NCBI RefSeq assembly: GCF_004310325.1
Contig: NZ_SIRT01000014.1
Span: 1 to 64,000, forward strand
DNA from: Hyunsoonleella flava
GTDB taxonomy: Bacteria; Bacteroidota; Bacteroidia; Flavobacteriales; Flavobacteriaceae
Reading direction: 5' to 3'
DNA: 64,000 nucleotides
Numbering within the stretch: the first letter of the stretch is position 1; each line of letters begins with the position of its first letter. The translations under genes were made by a program, and so were the position numbers. Under the pieces are notes generated by a model that was not told the origin of the DNA, ran no database searches, and saw nothing but the letters and a program-made list of their open reading frames with translations. Shown here one piece after another: positions 36,488 through 44,355 of the stretch.

Positions 36488-36622
36488 AACAAAAACTCCA
36501 GCTTATAAATTCGAGCAATATTGAATATCCAATTTAAAGGTAGCTTTAACCTTTGCACGATTACATATCCTGACAAAGCTCCGCTTTGAAAAACAAAAAC
36601 TCCAGCTTATAAATTCAAGCAA
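36488..36622. repeat. 31-bp direct repeat, 104 bp apart
   Basis: AACAAAAACTCCAGCTTATA plus 11 further bases occurs at 36488-36518 and again at 36592-36622 with one mismatch. The second copy forms one arm of the terminator beside tRNA-Arg; the first copy lacks the partner arm, so it looks like a partial duplication. Confidence 0.85.
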
Positions 36623-36646
36623 GCTCGATTTAACGCTGGAGTTTTT
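36595..36646. terminator. Terminator of tRNA-Arg (long-loop hairpin)
   Basis: AAAAACTCCAGC (36595-36606) pairs with GCTGGAGTTTTT (36635-36646). On the - strand it follows the tRNA 3' end by 11 bases and ends in a T-run. Confidence 0.75.
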
Positions 36647-36656
36647 GTTTTATTCG

Positions 36657-36730
36657 TGACCACGGCAGGATTCAAACCTGCAACCTCTTGAGCCGTAATC
36701 AAGTGCGCTATTCAGTTGCGCCACGTGGCC
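36657..36730 (-). tRNA. tRNA-Arg (anticodon ACG)
   Basis: 74 nt read on the - strand. Acceptor GGCCACG pairs with CGTGGTC (one G-U), discriminator A; D arm GCGC/GCGC; anticodon stem CTTGA/TCAAG with loop TTACGGC, anticodon ACG; T arm GCAGG-TTTGAAT-CCTGC. A34 is normally edited to inosine to read CGU, CGC and CGA. The CCA end is not encoded. Confidence 0.95.
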
Positions 36731-36843
36731 ATTTTTAGTGGCTGCAAATATACATTTTTTATTAAAACACCTCCAAACTTTTATTTCAGTTTAAGATAAA
36801 AAATAATAATGATGCTTCATTAAGAGACGTTAAGGGTTTTGGG

Positions 36844-36887
36844 GTAACTAATGTTACAGTACAATAAAGTTATATAAACTACTTTTA
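36844..36887 (+). promoter_or_regulatory. Crp/Fnr-type site and -7 box before the cytochrome gene
   Basis: GTAACTAATGTTAC (36844-36857), a perfect GTAAC-N4-GTTAC palindrome. TACTTTTA at 36880-36887 is one base off TAnnTTTG. The site centre is 29.5 bp before the box, as at five other sites of the region. Confidence 0.75.
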
Positions 36888-36910
36888 AAAATTACTAAAA
36901 ATAATAATTA

Positions 36911-37921
36911 ATGAAAAACTTTATTTTCTTATCACTGGTTTCCTTTTTAATTTTTAGTTGTAACGACACCAAGAAGAAAGGATATGCCACATACGATATA
37001 CAAAAAGACATTAGCCAGCACCCTGGGAAAAAACTAATGGAAACCAATTGTTACATTTGCCATAACCCTACAGCAAGTCATGATAATAGAATTGCACCAC
37101 CAATGATAGCCATAAAAAAGCACTATATAACAGACACTACAAACAAAAGTGAATTTATTGATGCGATGCAGACATGGATAAAAAACCCTAATGCCGAAGA
37201 CGCAAAAATGTTTGGTGCCGTATATCGTTTTGGTGTTATGCCTAAAACGCCATATCCTGAAGAAACCATAACGCAAATTGCCGATTATATGTTTGATCAT
37301 GATATTGAGCAACCAGAATGGTTTGAAGATCATTTTAATAAGGAAAGAGAAATGCAACATGGGAAAGGTACGGGTAATGGTATGGGAATGGGGAAAGGTA
37401 TGCATAAAAAGCACATGCAAACTAATTTTGAAGATTTGCCTTACGGAGAGCGCGGCTTAAAATATGCCTTAACAACAAAAGCTGTATTAGGCAAAAATTT
37501 AATGGGAACAATTCAAAAAAAAGGTACTCTTGAAGCTTTAGCCTTTTGTAATGAAAAAGCATATCCTTTAACGGATAGTATGGCTGTTGTGCACAATGCC
37601 AAAATCAAACGAGTATCAGATAAGCCAAGAAATATAAATAACCAAGCCAATACTGAAGAGTTAAAGTATATAAAAACATTTAAACAGGCTATTGCCAACA
37701 AAGAAGAGCCCAAACCAATAGTTAAAGAATTAAATAATGAAGTACACGTATATTATCCTATAACTACTAATGCTATGTGCTTGCAGTGTCATGGAAAGCC
37801 AAATGAAATTATTAACAAAGCAACATTAGAAAAATTAACATCTTTATATCCAAAAGATAAGGCTATTGGTTATGAAATTAATCAGGTAAGAGGTATTTGG
37901 AGTATTACTTTTGATGAATAA
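36911..37921 (+). CDS. Cytochrome c / DUF3365 (Tll0287-like) lipoprotein
   Basis: 336 residues with a lipobox (FLIFSC, Cys17), so probably membrane-anchored in the periplasm. An N-terminal cytochrome c domain carries CYICH (Cys47, Cys50, His51) and a likely axial Met in RFGVMPKTPYP. After a Gly/Met/Lys-rich linker, a C-terminal DUF3365 haem domain has CLQCH (Cys290, Cys293, His294). DUF3365 domains are seen as redox or gas sensors and as electron carriers. A Crp/Fnr-type site is directly upstream, so expression is probably tied to redox state. Confidence 0.93.
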   Translation: MKNFIFLSLVSFLIFSCNDTKKKGYATYDIQKDISQHPGKKLMETNCYICHNPTASHDNRIAPPMIAIKKHYITDTTNKSEFIDAMQTWIKNPNAEDAKMFGAVYRFGVMPKTPYPEETITQIADYMFDHDIEQPEWFEDHFNKEREMQHGKGTGNGMGMGKGMHKKHMQTNFEDLPYGERGLKYALTTKAVLGKNLMGTIQKKGTLEALAFCNEKAYPLTDSMAVVHNAKIKRVSDKPRNINNQANTEELKYIKTFKQAIANKEEPKPIVKELNNEVHVYYPITTNAMCLQCHGKPNEIINKATLEKLTSLYPKDKAIGYEINQVRGIWSITFDE

Positions 37922-37996
37922 ACCATGTTCGGTATGGCAAATTTTCGAAATTAATAATTGTTGTATTTGTATTGAAATAATATTAACGCAATACAA

Positions 37997-38040
37997 CTGA
38001 CAAATGTCATATTTAATAAAACTTATGATTAATATTTTTG
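37997..38040 (+). promoter_or_regulatory. Variant Crp/Fnr-type site and -7 box before the 49-residue peptide
   Basis: CTGACAAATGTCAT (37997-38010) is a perfect TGAC-N4-GTCA palindrome, and TATTTTTG (38033-38040) is an exact -7 box. The centre-to-box distance is 29.5 bp, the same as at the GTAAC-N4-GTTAC sites. Confidence 0.65.
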
Positions 38041-38066
38041 AAATTTAGAACCAAAAAACTGTATTT

Positions 38067-38216
38067 ATGATAACTCAAAATATTGCATTATTCAATTGGA
38101 GTAATGGCGTAATAATGATAGCTATTTTTGGACTAGTTTGCTTATTTCTTGTTGGCTTTTTAATTAAGTTTATGGCTGGTGGTAATAAGAATAATAATGA
38201 GCCTAAAGAACAATAA
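38067..38216 (+). CDS. 49-residue single-span membrane protein
   Basis: ATG at 38067, stop at 38214-38216. The product starts MITQNIALFNWSNGVIMIAI, continues through one membrane helix (FGLVCLFLVGFLIKFM) and ends in a polar Asn/Lys tail. It has its own promoter with a Crp/Fnr-type site and a strong terminator 18 bp after the stop, so it is a complete transcription unit. It lies between a cytochrome gene and a probable copper receptor. No known family was recognised. Confidence 0.75.
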   Translation: MITQNIALFNWSNGVIMIAIFGLVCLFLVGFLIKFMAGGNKNNNEPKEQ

Positions 38217-38233
38217 TTTATAGTTTTTAAAAT

Positions 38234-38266
38234 AAAGGAGCGCATTAAAAAATGCGCTCCTTTTTT
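38234..38266. terminator. Bidirectional terminator
   Basis: AAAGGAGCGCATT (38234-38246) pairs perfectly with AATGCGCTCCTTT (38251-38263), loop AAAA, T-run to 38266. It serves the small peptide gene and the convergent TonB receptor gene. Confidence 0.93.
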
Positions 38267-38282
38267 GTATAATAACTGGATG

Positions 38283-40385
38283 TTAAAATTTATATTGCAA
38301 GAAGGCAGAGAGGTTTCGTCCTGGTTCTGTAATGGGGGTTCTTCCAAAATCTGCTTGGTTTGTAAAAGAAAAGTTTAAATGGTTGTTGTAAGCTTCATCA
38401 AAAGCATTAATTAACGCCACTCCTAAAGTTATGCTTTTAATAGGCTTTATTCCCAAGCGCATATCTAAAGTTTCATAAGCGGCAGTTGTTGTTTCTCCAA
38501 AGCTTCTTGAAATATTATCTTGTTTTGATACTAAATTATACTGAATATTTCCCCAAAATTTATTCTTTTCAATACCTAAAGATAACCGCGTTGTACGGGG
38601 AGGTGTTAATGGAAGGGATTCAGCTAAATCTTTGTTTTTAGCATACACATAAGAAAATTCAGTTTTAAAATAACAATGGTTTAAAAAATCAATTTGCGCC
38701 ATAGCTTCAAAACCAGTTTTATAAGCTTCATCTAGATTTCTAAAAACTTTTGGGTTTCTTGGTTGTGCCATAGGTCTAAACTTCCTGTTTAACGTTTCAT
38801 CTACGATACCAACAATATAGTTTTCAAAAAACGAATAGTAAAAGGAGGTTTCATATCTAAAGCTATTAAAGCCATTTTTCAAGGGTTCATTGCCTTTAAA
38901 ACCAATTTCAAACTGATTATTAACTTCAGCTTTTAAATTAGGATTTCCAATATATTCAAAAGGATCTTGCCCTACTGTAAAATGATTGATGAAGCGCTCT
39001 ATCATATTAGCAGATCGTACACCTCGCCCATAAGCAACTTCTAAAGTAAATTTATCTGAGACTATTTGTTTTACAGAAACTGTACCGCTAACGTTATGTT
39101 CTGTACGCTTCTTTAAATCGTACATGGCAGCAAAGTCGTCCTCAGGATCTTGTATGTCTGAAGCAACATTGTCGTAACGTATTCCAGCTGTAAAAATAGT
39201 TTTAGAATTTAGATTGTATTTTGCTTCAGTAAATACACCTATATCTGTAATGTAAGAGTCTTGCCAAACTTTATCATTAAACGTCATTGGCATTGGTAGA
39301 GGGTTTCCATTCATTATTTTTACCAATCGCGTTCTGCCTCCGTCTCTAGCAATATGCATTGCATCTATACCCGAAAAAAGGTTTAACCTTTTGGCAGGTT
39401 CCCAGTTTAATTCTAATTTACCACCAAGTGTTGTTGCATCAACAGCAGAGGCAGCTTCCATCATCATGAAAGAAGGCCTATTATTGTTGGTCATTAAATG
39501 GTCTACATAGCTGTAATAGGCTTTTGCCGTTAATGATTTTAGGGCTTTACCTATATTATCTAATTTATAATCTAAAGCAAAAATGCTACTATTATCATAT
39601 TCGGTATCCATGGGTAACGCAGCATGTAGTACATCACGACCAAAAGATTGTCGCCAATGTGCTTTTAAACGTTGGTCTTCAGAAAAATTATAGCCTATTT
39701 TAATGCCATAATCTGTACTTCTAAAGGACGATGGGATTTCTATACCATCACCATCCTCATAATTTCCAAAATCTCTATAACCAGCATTTGCTACAATATC
39801 ATATTTTTCTTCAATGTATTGTATTTGTGCTAAGTTTACTAAAGAATTTCCGTTGCTTTCGTAACCTCCAGAAACTTTTCCATGTAATCCATAATCTTCA
39901 TAATCTGGTTTTTGGGTTACTAAATTTACAATGCCTCCAAAAGTGGCTCCGTATCTAACAGTATAGGGCCCTTTTATAATTTCAATTTTAGAAATTTCCT
40001 CAGGAATAATATGCGTTGTAATGGGGTCCATTCGGTTAGGGCAGGCATGCATTGCTTTGGTACCACCATCATACTGAATATTTAACTGTTCGTATTGTGC
40101 AGCTCTAAACGATGGGTCGATCGCATAATTTCCTCTTTTTATAACCGAAAAGCCATTAATGTTGTTGAATAAATCGGCTACATTTTTAGGTTGCATAATT
40201 TTTTCGTCATATTTATTTGCAACAACAGTAAGTACAGGGTCTGTTGTTACATTTCCATTTACAATAACCTCACTAAGTTTTATTGTTTTTTGCTTTGTTG
40301 TATCTTTTTTGGTATCGCTATTTTTTTGACCATAAGATACAGCCGTAATTAGCGTGCATAGAAGCACACTATAAAATGTTTTCAT
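38283..40385 (-). CDS. TonB-dependent outer-membrane receptor, probably for copper
   Basis: 700 residues: signal peptide (to about residue 19), a plug domain (VADLFNNINGFSVIKRG...IEIIKGPYTVRYGATFGGIVNL) and a 22-strand barrel ending in LSAFLQYKF. No N-terminal CarboxypepD domain, so it is not of the SusC type. The plug has MHACPNRMDP, with Cys115 and Met119 spaced as in the CxxxM copper site of OprC/NosA receptors; copper import is inferred from this. It follows, on the same strand, a small Cys-containing membrane protein gene. No Crp/Fnr-type site was found for this - strand unit. Confidence 0.92.
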   Translation of the reverse strand: MKTFYSVLLCTLITAVSYGQKNSDTKKDTTKQKTIKLSEVIVNGNVTTDPVLTVVANKYDEKIMQPKNVADLFNNINGFSVIKRGNYAIDPSFRAAQYEQLNIQYDGGTKAMHACPNRMDPITTHIIPEEISKIEIIKGPYTVRYGATFGGIVNLVTQKPDYEDYGLHGKVSGGYESNGNSLVNLAQIQYIEEKYDIVANAGYRDFGNYEDGDGIEIPSSFRSTDYGIKIGYNFSEDQRLKAHWRQSFGRDVLHAALPMDTEYDNSSIFALDYKLDNIGKALKSLTAKAYYSYVDHLMTNNNRPSFMMMEAASAVDATTLGGKLELNWEPAKRLNLFSGIDAMHIARDGGRTRLVKIMNGNPLPMPMTFNDKVWQDSYITDIGVFTEAKYNLNSKTIFTAGIRYDNVASDIQDPEDDFAAMYDLKKRTEHNVSGTVSVKQIVSDKFTLEVAYGRGVRSANMIERFINHFTVGQDPFEYIGNPNLKAEVNNQFEIGFKGNEPLKNGFNSFRYETSFYYSFFENYIVGIVDETLNRKFRPMAQPRNPKVFRNLDEAYKTGFEAMAQIDFLNHCYFKTEFSYVYAKNKDLAESLPLTPPRTTRLSLGIEKNKFWGNIQYNLVSKQDNISRSFGETTTAAYETLDMRLGIKPIKSITLGVALINAFDEAYNNHLNFSFTNQADFGRTPITEPGRNLSAFLQYKF

Positions 40386-40451
40386 TTACAAGTAATTTAA
40401 TTTTAACTTAAGTAATTGGAGTGGTAATTACTATCTCTCAGACAAAAAGTA

Positions 40452-40829
40452 TTATACTCTTGGAGGATGAAAAAAATCATAAGTATTTATAAATGAATAT
40501 AAGTTATTATAGGTAATTAGGACGGGCTTTTTATTATGAATTATTTTAGGAAATAAAAATTCTGAAGTATGAGTTGAGAACAAAATAACTTCCTTGAAAT
40601 CAATAATACTTTCAGGAGTGTTTTGTTTATTATCTTGCGATTTAGCTACTTTTTTTAAGTGACATTTACCGTTACATTGTAATTCTGGTTGGTCTTTGTT
40701 TTCACATAATGCTTCAATAAAACCTACGGGATCTAACTCATAATAGGCATAAGTTAAAGATGTTTTTGTGCTATTGATTAATATCAAAGCACTTAAAAAA
40801 ATAAAAACTATAGGTGTGCCTACTTTCAT
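40452..40829 (-). CDS. Small secreted/membrane protein with CNGKC motif
   Basis: 125 residues: N-terminal hydrophobic helix (TPIVFIFLSALILINST), then CENKDQPELQCNGKCHLKK and a hydrophilic region ending YDFFHPPRV. Similar short proteins with a CNGKCxLxK motif stand directly upstream of TonB receptors in many Bacteroidota (from memory). The cysteine cluster could bind metal, but this is not shown. TATCTTTG at 40844-40837 on the - strand is its likely -7 box. Confidence 0.7.
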   Translation of the reverse strand: MKVGTPIVFIFLSALILINSTKTSLTYAYYELDPVGFIEALCENKDQPELQCNGKCHLKKVAKSQDNKQNTPESIIDFKEVILFSTHTSEFLFPKIIHNKKPVLITYNNLYSFINTYDFFHPPRV

Positions 40830-40967
40830 TATGCTGCAAAGATATAATAGCTTGTTAGTTTATGTGCAGATTTTTTATCATACTTTCTACAGAACCTAAA
40901 TTTATAGCACAATTGATTCAGCTACACATATTTATTTCGAATGTCTTAATATAAACTGAATTTCAAA

Positions 40968-41011
40968 GCAACATTGGTTACATAGTTAAATACTATACAA
41001 TAGTACCTTTA
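40968..41011 (+). promoter_or_regulatory. Crp/Fnr-type site and -7 box before the peroxiredoxin gene
   Basis: GCAACATTGGTTAC (40968-40981), one base off GTAAC-N4-GTTAC, and TACCTTTA at 41004-41011, one base off TAnnTTTG. Centre-to-box distance is 29.5 bp. Confidence 0.65.
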
Positions 41012-41039
41012 CTATAAACAATACAAATAGTTATAAATT

Positions 41040-41708
41040 ATGAATATCACAGAAACAACACAAGAACAAGAATTTTATGCAATGCCAAGAATTGGGGACA
41101 CAGCTCCAGATTTTGAAGCGGTAACAACTAAAGGGAAAATAAAAATGTCTGATTTTGCTAAAGACAAATGGATTGTTATGTTTTCGCATCCAGCAGATTT
41201 TACACCTGTTTGCACCACAGAAATGAGTGGTTTTGCTACTAGGAAAAATGAATTTGATGCCTTAAACACAGAGCTTTTAGGTTTAAGTATAGATAGCATT
41301 CATGCACATTTAGGCTGGGTACAAAACGTTAGGGAAAATACAGGAGTGTATTTTGACTTCCCAATTATTGCAGATATAGATATGAAGGTATCTAAACGCT
41401 ACGGTATGTTACAGCCAAATGAAAGTGAAACCGCCGCAGTTCGTGCAGTATTCTTTATAGATCCAGAGAAAAAAATTCGACTAGTTATGTACTATCCTTT
41501 AAACGTTGGTAGAAATATGGACGAAATTTTAAGAGCTCTAGAAGCTTTACAAACATCTGACAAGTATAAAGTGGCAATGCCTTTAGATTGGAAAAAAGGA
41601 GATAAAGTAATTGTTGGTCCTCCAAAGACGTTAGATGAATTAAACGAAAGAATAAATGATGATACTTTAGAAAAGGTCGATTGGTATTTGGCAAAGAAAA
41701 ATATATAA
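41040..41708 (+). CDS. 1-Cys peroxiredoxin (Prx6-like)
   Basis: 222 residues; reduces peroxides via Cys58 in HPADFTPVCTTE. This is the only cysteine in the protein, so it is a 1-Cys enzyme needing an external reductant. The GDTAPDFEAVTTKG start and the C-terminal half with MYYPLNVGRNMDEILRALEALQ and the RNMDEILR helix are typical of the Prx6 group. A Met at residue 15 is an alternative start. A Crp/Fnr-type site lies 72 bp before the ATG. Confidence 0.95.
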   Translation: MNITETTQEQEFYAMPRIGDTAPDFEAVTTKGKIKMSDFAKDKWIVMFSHPADFTPVCTTEMSGFATRKNEFDALNTELLGLSIDSIHAHLGWVQNVRENTGVYFDFPIIADIDMKVSKRYGMLQPNESETAAVRAVFFIDPEKKIRLVMYYPLNVGRNMDEILRALEALQTSDKYKVAMPLDWKKGDKVIVGPPKTLDELNERINDDTLEKVDWYLAKKNI

Positions 41709-41735
41709 AAGTAATCTTAAAAAACAGGCTTTTTT

Positions 41736-41781
41736 GTGTAACATTAGTTACTACTATTAAATTACTTATTGTCTAAATTTA
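41736..41781 (+). promoter_or_regulatory. Crp/Fnr-type site before the DUF2202 gene
   Basis: GTAACATTAGTTAC (41736-41749), a full match to GTAAC-N4-GTTAC. The best -7 candidate, TAAATTTA at 41774-41781, gives a centre distance of 31.5 bp, two more than elsewhere. Confidence 0.65.
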
Positions 41782-41803
41782 TATATAATTTAAACATAAT
41801 AAG

Positions 41804-42466
41804 ATGAGAAATTCAGTTTTAAATCAGTTAGCTACTATTGCAATATTGTTTATATCGTTTGCATTTTTTAATGGTTGTAGTGATAATGATGAAATTAATG
41901 ATATTGTAAATGAGGGTATAAATAATAATACACCAAATGATACACCAAAGGAAATATTAACAGCAGCAGACAAGGCAGCTTTATTATTTATGTTAGAAGA
42001 AGAAAAATTAGCAAGAGATACATATATCTATTTAAACGATTTATGGGCTATTAATCAATTTGCAAACATTACAAAGAGTGAACAAACCCATATGGATGCG
42101 ATTGCCAATTTGTTAACTCAAAACAAAATCCAATATACGGTTTTACCTGTTGGTGAATTCAAAAATCAAGATTTACAAAACCTTTACAATCAATTTGTAA
42201 TTAATGGTAAAGTAGATAAAATTAATGCCTTTAAAATTGGCGCAACAATTGAAGATTTAGACATTGTAGACTTACAAAATCTTATGGATGCTAGTCAAAA
42301 CACCGATATGATCTCTATTTTTAAAAGTTTACAATGCGGTTCTCGTAACCATTTAAGAAGTTTTATTAAGGGATTAGACAATATAGGAGGCACTTATTCA
42401 CCACAGTTTTTAACACAAACGGAATTTGACACCATTGTATCAGCACGTAATGAAAAGTGTAATTGA
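41804..42466 (+). CDS. DUF2202 ferritin-like lipoprotein
   Basis: 220 residues with a lipobox (FFNGCSDN). After an Asn-rich spacer the DUF2202 domain starts at about residue 50: MLEEEKLARDTYIYLNDLW and ITKSEQTHMDAIANLL hold the Glu and His residues spaced as a di-iron four-helix (ferritin-like) site, and LDIVDLQNLMDAS and CGSRNHLRSFI complete it. Iron or oxygen handling is suggested, not established, for the family. It has its own Crp/Fnr-type site. Confidence 0.88.
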   Translation: MRNSVLNQLATIAILFISFAFFNGCSDNDEINDIVNEGINNNTPNDTPKEILTAADKAALLFMLEEEKLARDTYIYLNDLWAINQFANITKSEQTHMDAIANLLTQNKIQYTVLPVGEFKNQDLQNLYNQFVINGKVDKINAFKIGATIEDLDIVDLQNLMDASQNTDMISIFKSLQCGSRNHLRSFIKGLDNIGGTYSPQFLTQTEFDTIVSARNEKCN

Positions 42467-42518
42467 TTTAAAAAATAATAAAATCAAATAGTGTTTTTTG
42501 AAAAAGTGTTTTTTTAAT

Positions 42519-42561
42519 GTAACATATGTTACATAAGTAAATTAATAATCCTTGTATTTTG
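42519..42561 (+). promoter_or_regulatory. Crp/Fnr-type site and -7 box before the candidate sRNA
   Basis: GTAACATATGTTAC (42519-42532) is perfectly palindromic through the spacer. TATTTTG (42555-42561) lies 29.5 bp from the centre. No ORF follows before the terminator at 42640. Confidence 0.7.
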
Positions 42562-42566
42562 CTCTA

Positions 42567-42669
42567 GAATACTATTTATTTACTGGATACCTTATAATTT
42601 TAGGATTTGGAATAAGAATTTAGAAGATTAATAGCAAATAAAAGCACTCAATTAATTGAGTGCTTTTTT
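42567..42669 (+). ncRNA. Candidate Crp/Fnr-controlled small RNA, about 100 nt
   Basis: The region between the promoter box at 42555 and the terminator at 42640-42669 contains no ATG-started frame of any length. The predicted 5' end (about 42567) puts the Crp/Fnr site at -41.5. The transcript would be about 103 nt and end in a perfect hairpin plus T-run. The logic is like FnrS of enteric bacteria, though no sequence similarity is claimed. Exact ends are predicted, not measured. Confidence 0.5.
42640..42669 (+). terminator. Perfect-palindrome terminator of the candidate sRNA
   Basis: AAAGCACTCAATT / AATTGAGTGCTTT (42641-42666), fully complementary, followed by a T-run. It is too far (about 170 bp) from the DUF2202 stop to be that gene's simple terminator, though readthrough is possible. 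Confidence 0.88.
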
Positions 42670-42976
42670 ATTTCTAAACTATTGCGAGATATAGCACTAG
42701 ATCTGATAGAGATCATTGTGTCAAACAAATTTCTCAAATATCTTTGGTTGTGTTTTAATTAAAACAGGATTACTAAGCCTACAAAATCTATTTAAAAATC
42801 CTTTTGGAATTTCATGCTAAATACAGCAAGGGTATTAGAGTGTCTGCAATTATTGGTGTTGGTATCCTTTTAAATCATACTCTTTTTTTCAGTAAAGAAA
42901 GATCAGAGGTTTATGGACGAAAATATACAACTCAACTTCTTAATATAAATAAACATCGATAGAAAAAAGACAGCAA
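42670..42976. other. Intergenic stretch with a possible degenerate ORF fragment
   Basis: No complete gene seen. A + strand frame of about 46 codons ending at TAG near 42961 (VSAIIGVGILLNHTLFFSK within it) lacks an ATG start and could be decayed coding DNA. I could not assign it to a family. Confidence 0.35.
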
Positions 42977-43020
42977 GTAACATTGGTTACAAACTTCAAC
43001 TCAACATTAAACTATGTTTG
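42977..43020 (+). promoter_or_regulatory. Crp/Fnr-type site and -7 box of the efflux operon
   Basis: GTAACATTGGTTAC (42977-42990) with an exact -7 box TATGTTTG (43013-43020), centre distance 29.5 bp. This is the best-formed example in the window. The leader to the TolC gene is about 15 nt. Confidence 0.8.
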
Positions 43021-43039
43021 CACTGTAAATTTATAATTA

Positions 43040-44347
43040 ATGAAAAAACATATTTATATAACACTAGGCCTTTTGGCTTTTACACTTTTCGTGGAAGCCC
43101 AAGAAATGGTTCCAATATCTAAATCTGAAGTACAATCTAAGGTTTTAGAAAACAATACTTCTATTAAAATTTCAGAAGAAGAATTTAAACAAGCACGAGC
43201 AGATTACAGACAAACAAACGCTGTGTTTTTACCAAACATTACTGCAAGTCATACAGCAATAGCAACTACTAATCCATTAATGGCTTTTGGTTCAAAATTA
43301 AATCAGGAAATTTTAACACAAAACGATTTCAATCCTGCTTTGCTAAACGATCCATCTCAAATTGAAAATTTCGCAACTAAGCTAGAAATACAGCAACCAC
43401 TTATTAATCTAGACGGAATGTTTCAACGAAAAGCCGCCAAATCTAAAATGGAGGCCATGTCTTTAAAAACAGAACGCACGAAAGACTATTTAGCGTTTGA
43501 AGTTGATAAAGCATACATGCAATTACAATTAGCATATAAAGCTATAGATGTTTTAGAAAAAGCACTAGAAGCGGCCAATGCCAACAAAAAACTAGCAGAC
43601 GATAGTTTTAAACAAGGCTATCTACAACGTGCAGATGTGTTAAATGTAGAAGTACGTGTAACCGAAGTTCAGAACCAGTTACATATGGCAAAAAGTAATG
43701 TTCAAAACGCATCCAATTATTTATCTTTTTTAATAAATGATGAAAGTTTCGTTGTTTACGCACCAACCGACGAGTTGACTGTATCTGCTTATACTTTGCA
43801 GGATAAAACAGTTTCAGAAAACCGGTCAGATATTAAAGCGATGCAATTTGCATCAAACGCTTTTGAATCCATCAATAAAGCAGATAAAATGGCATTCTTA
43901 CCAAAATTAAATGCCTTCGGTAGTTATGAGATGTATGACGATCAAATCTTTCAAGCTGATGCCAATGGATATTTATTTGGAGCACAATTAAGTTGGGATA
44001 TTTTTCAAGGCTCAAAACGTTTTGGAAAAGCGCAAAAGAGCAAAGCAGAATTCGAAAAATCCAAGCTAGAATATGAGCAATATGTATCGCAAAGTCAATT
44101 AGAATTGAATAAAGTAAAACGCGCATTTTTAGATGCTGAAAACAAATTAAAACTTACTGAATTAGCATTACAACAATCAGATGAATCTTTACGAATTCGA
44201 ACAAACAGATTTAAAGAAGGTTTAGAAAAAACATCCGATTTATTAATAGCAGAAACACAATACGCCCAAAAACAATTAGAATATTATCAAACCATTTTTG
44301 AATACAATTATACACAAGCGTATTTACAATTTTTAACTAAAGAATAA
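43040..44347 (+). CDS. TolC-family outer-membrane efflux protein
   Basis: 435 residues with a signal peptide (to about residue 20). The two long TolC helical repeats are visible: ISEEEFKQARADYRQTNAVFLPNI in the first and ALQQSDESLRIRTNRFKEGLEKTSDLLIAETQYAQKQL in the second (key words LRIRTNRFKEG and TSDLL). It forms the outer-membrane channel of the tripartite pump encoded with the next two genes. First gene of the operon, directly behind a Crp/Fnr-type promoter. Confidence 0.95.
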   Translation: MKKHIYITLGLLAFTLFVEAQEMVPISKSEVQSKVLENNTSIKISEEEFKQARADYRQTNAVFLPNITASHTAIATTNPLMAFGSKLNQEILTQNDFNPALLNDPSQIENFATKLEIQQPLINLDGMFQRKAAKSKMEAMSLKTERTKDYLAFEVDKAYMQLQLAYKAIDVLEKALEAANANKKLADDSFKQGYLQRADVLNVEVRVTEVQNQLHMAKSNVQNASNYLSFLINDESFVVYAPTDELTVSAYTLQDKTVSENRSDIKAMQFASNAFESINKADKMAFLPKLNAFGSYEMYDDQIFQADANGYLFGAQLSWDIFQGSKRFGKAQKSKAEFEKSKLEYEQYVSQSQLELNKVKRAFLDAENKLKLTELALQQSDESLRIRTNRFKEGLEKTSDLLIAETQYAQKQLEYYQTIFEYNYTQAYLQFLTKE

Positions 44348-44355
44348 TTTTTAAA

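Noticed and set aside
37034-37420. 128-codon - strand ORF inside the cytochrome gene
   Set aside because: Antisense to a well-supported haem protein with both CxxCH motifs; no family pattern in the product.
40830-40970. Crp/Fnr control of the TonB receptor unit
   Set aside because: The - strand -7 box at 40844-40837 has no palindrome at 29.5 bp; the site at 40968 is placed for the + strand peroxiredoxin gene.
42670-42976. Possible small gene ending near 42961
   Set aside because: No ATG, no family recognised and no promoter; noted only as possible decayed coding DNA.
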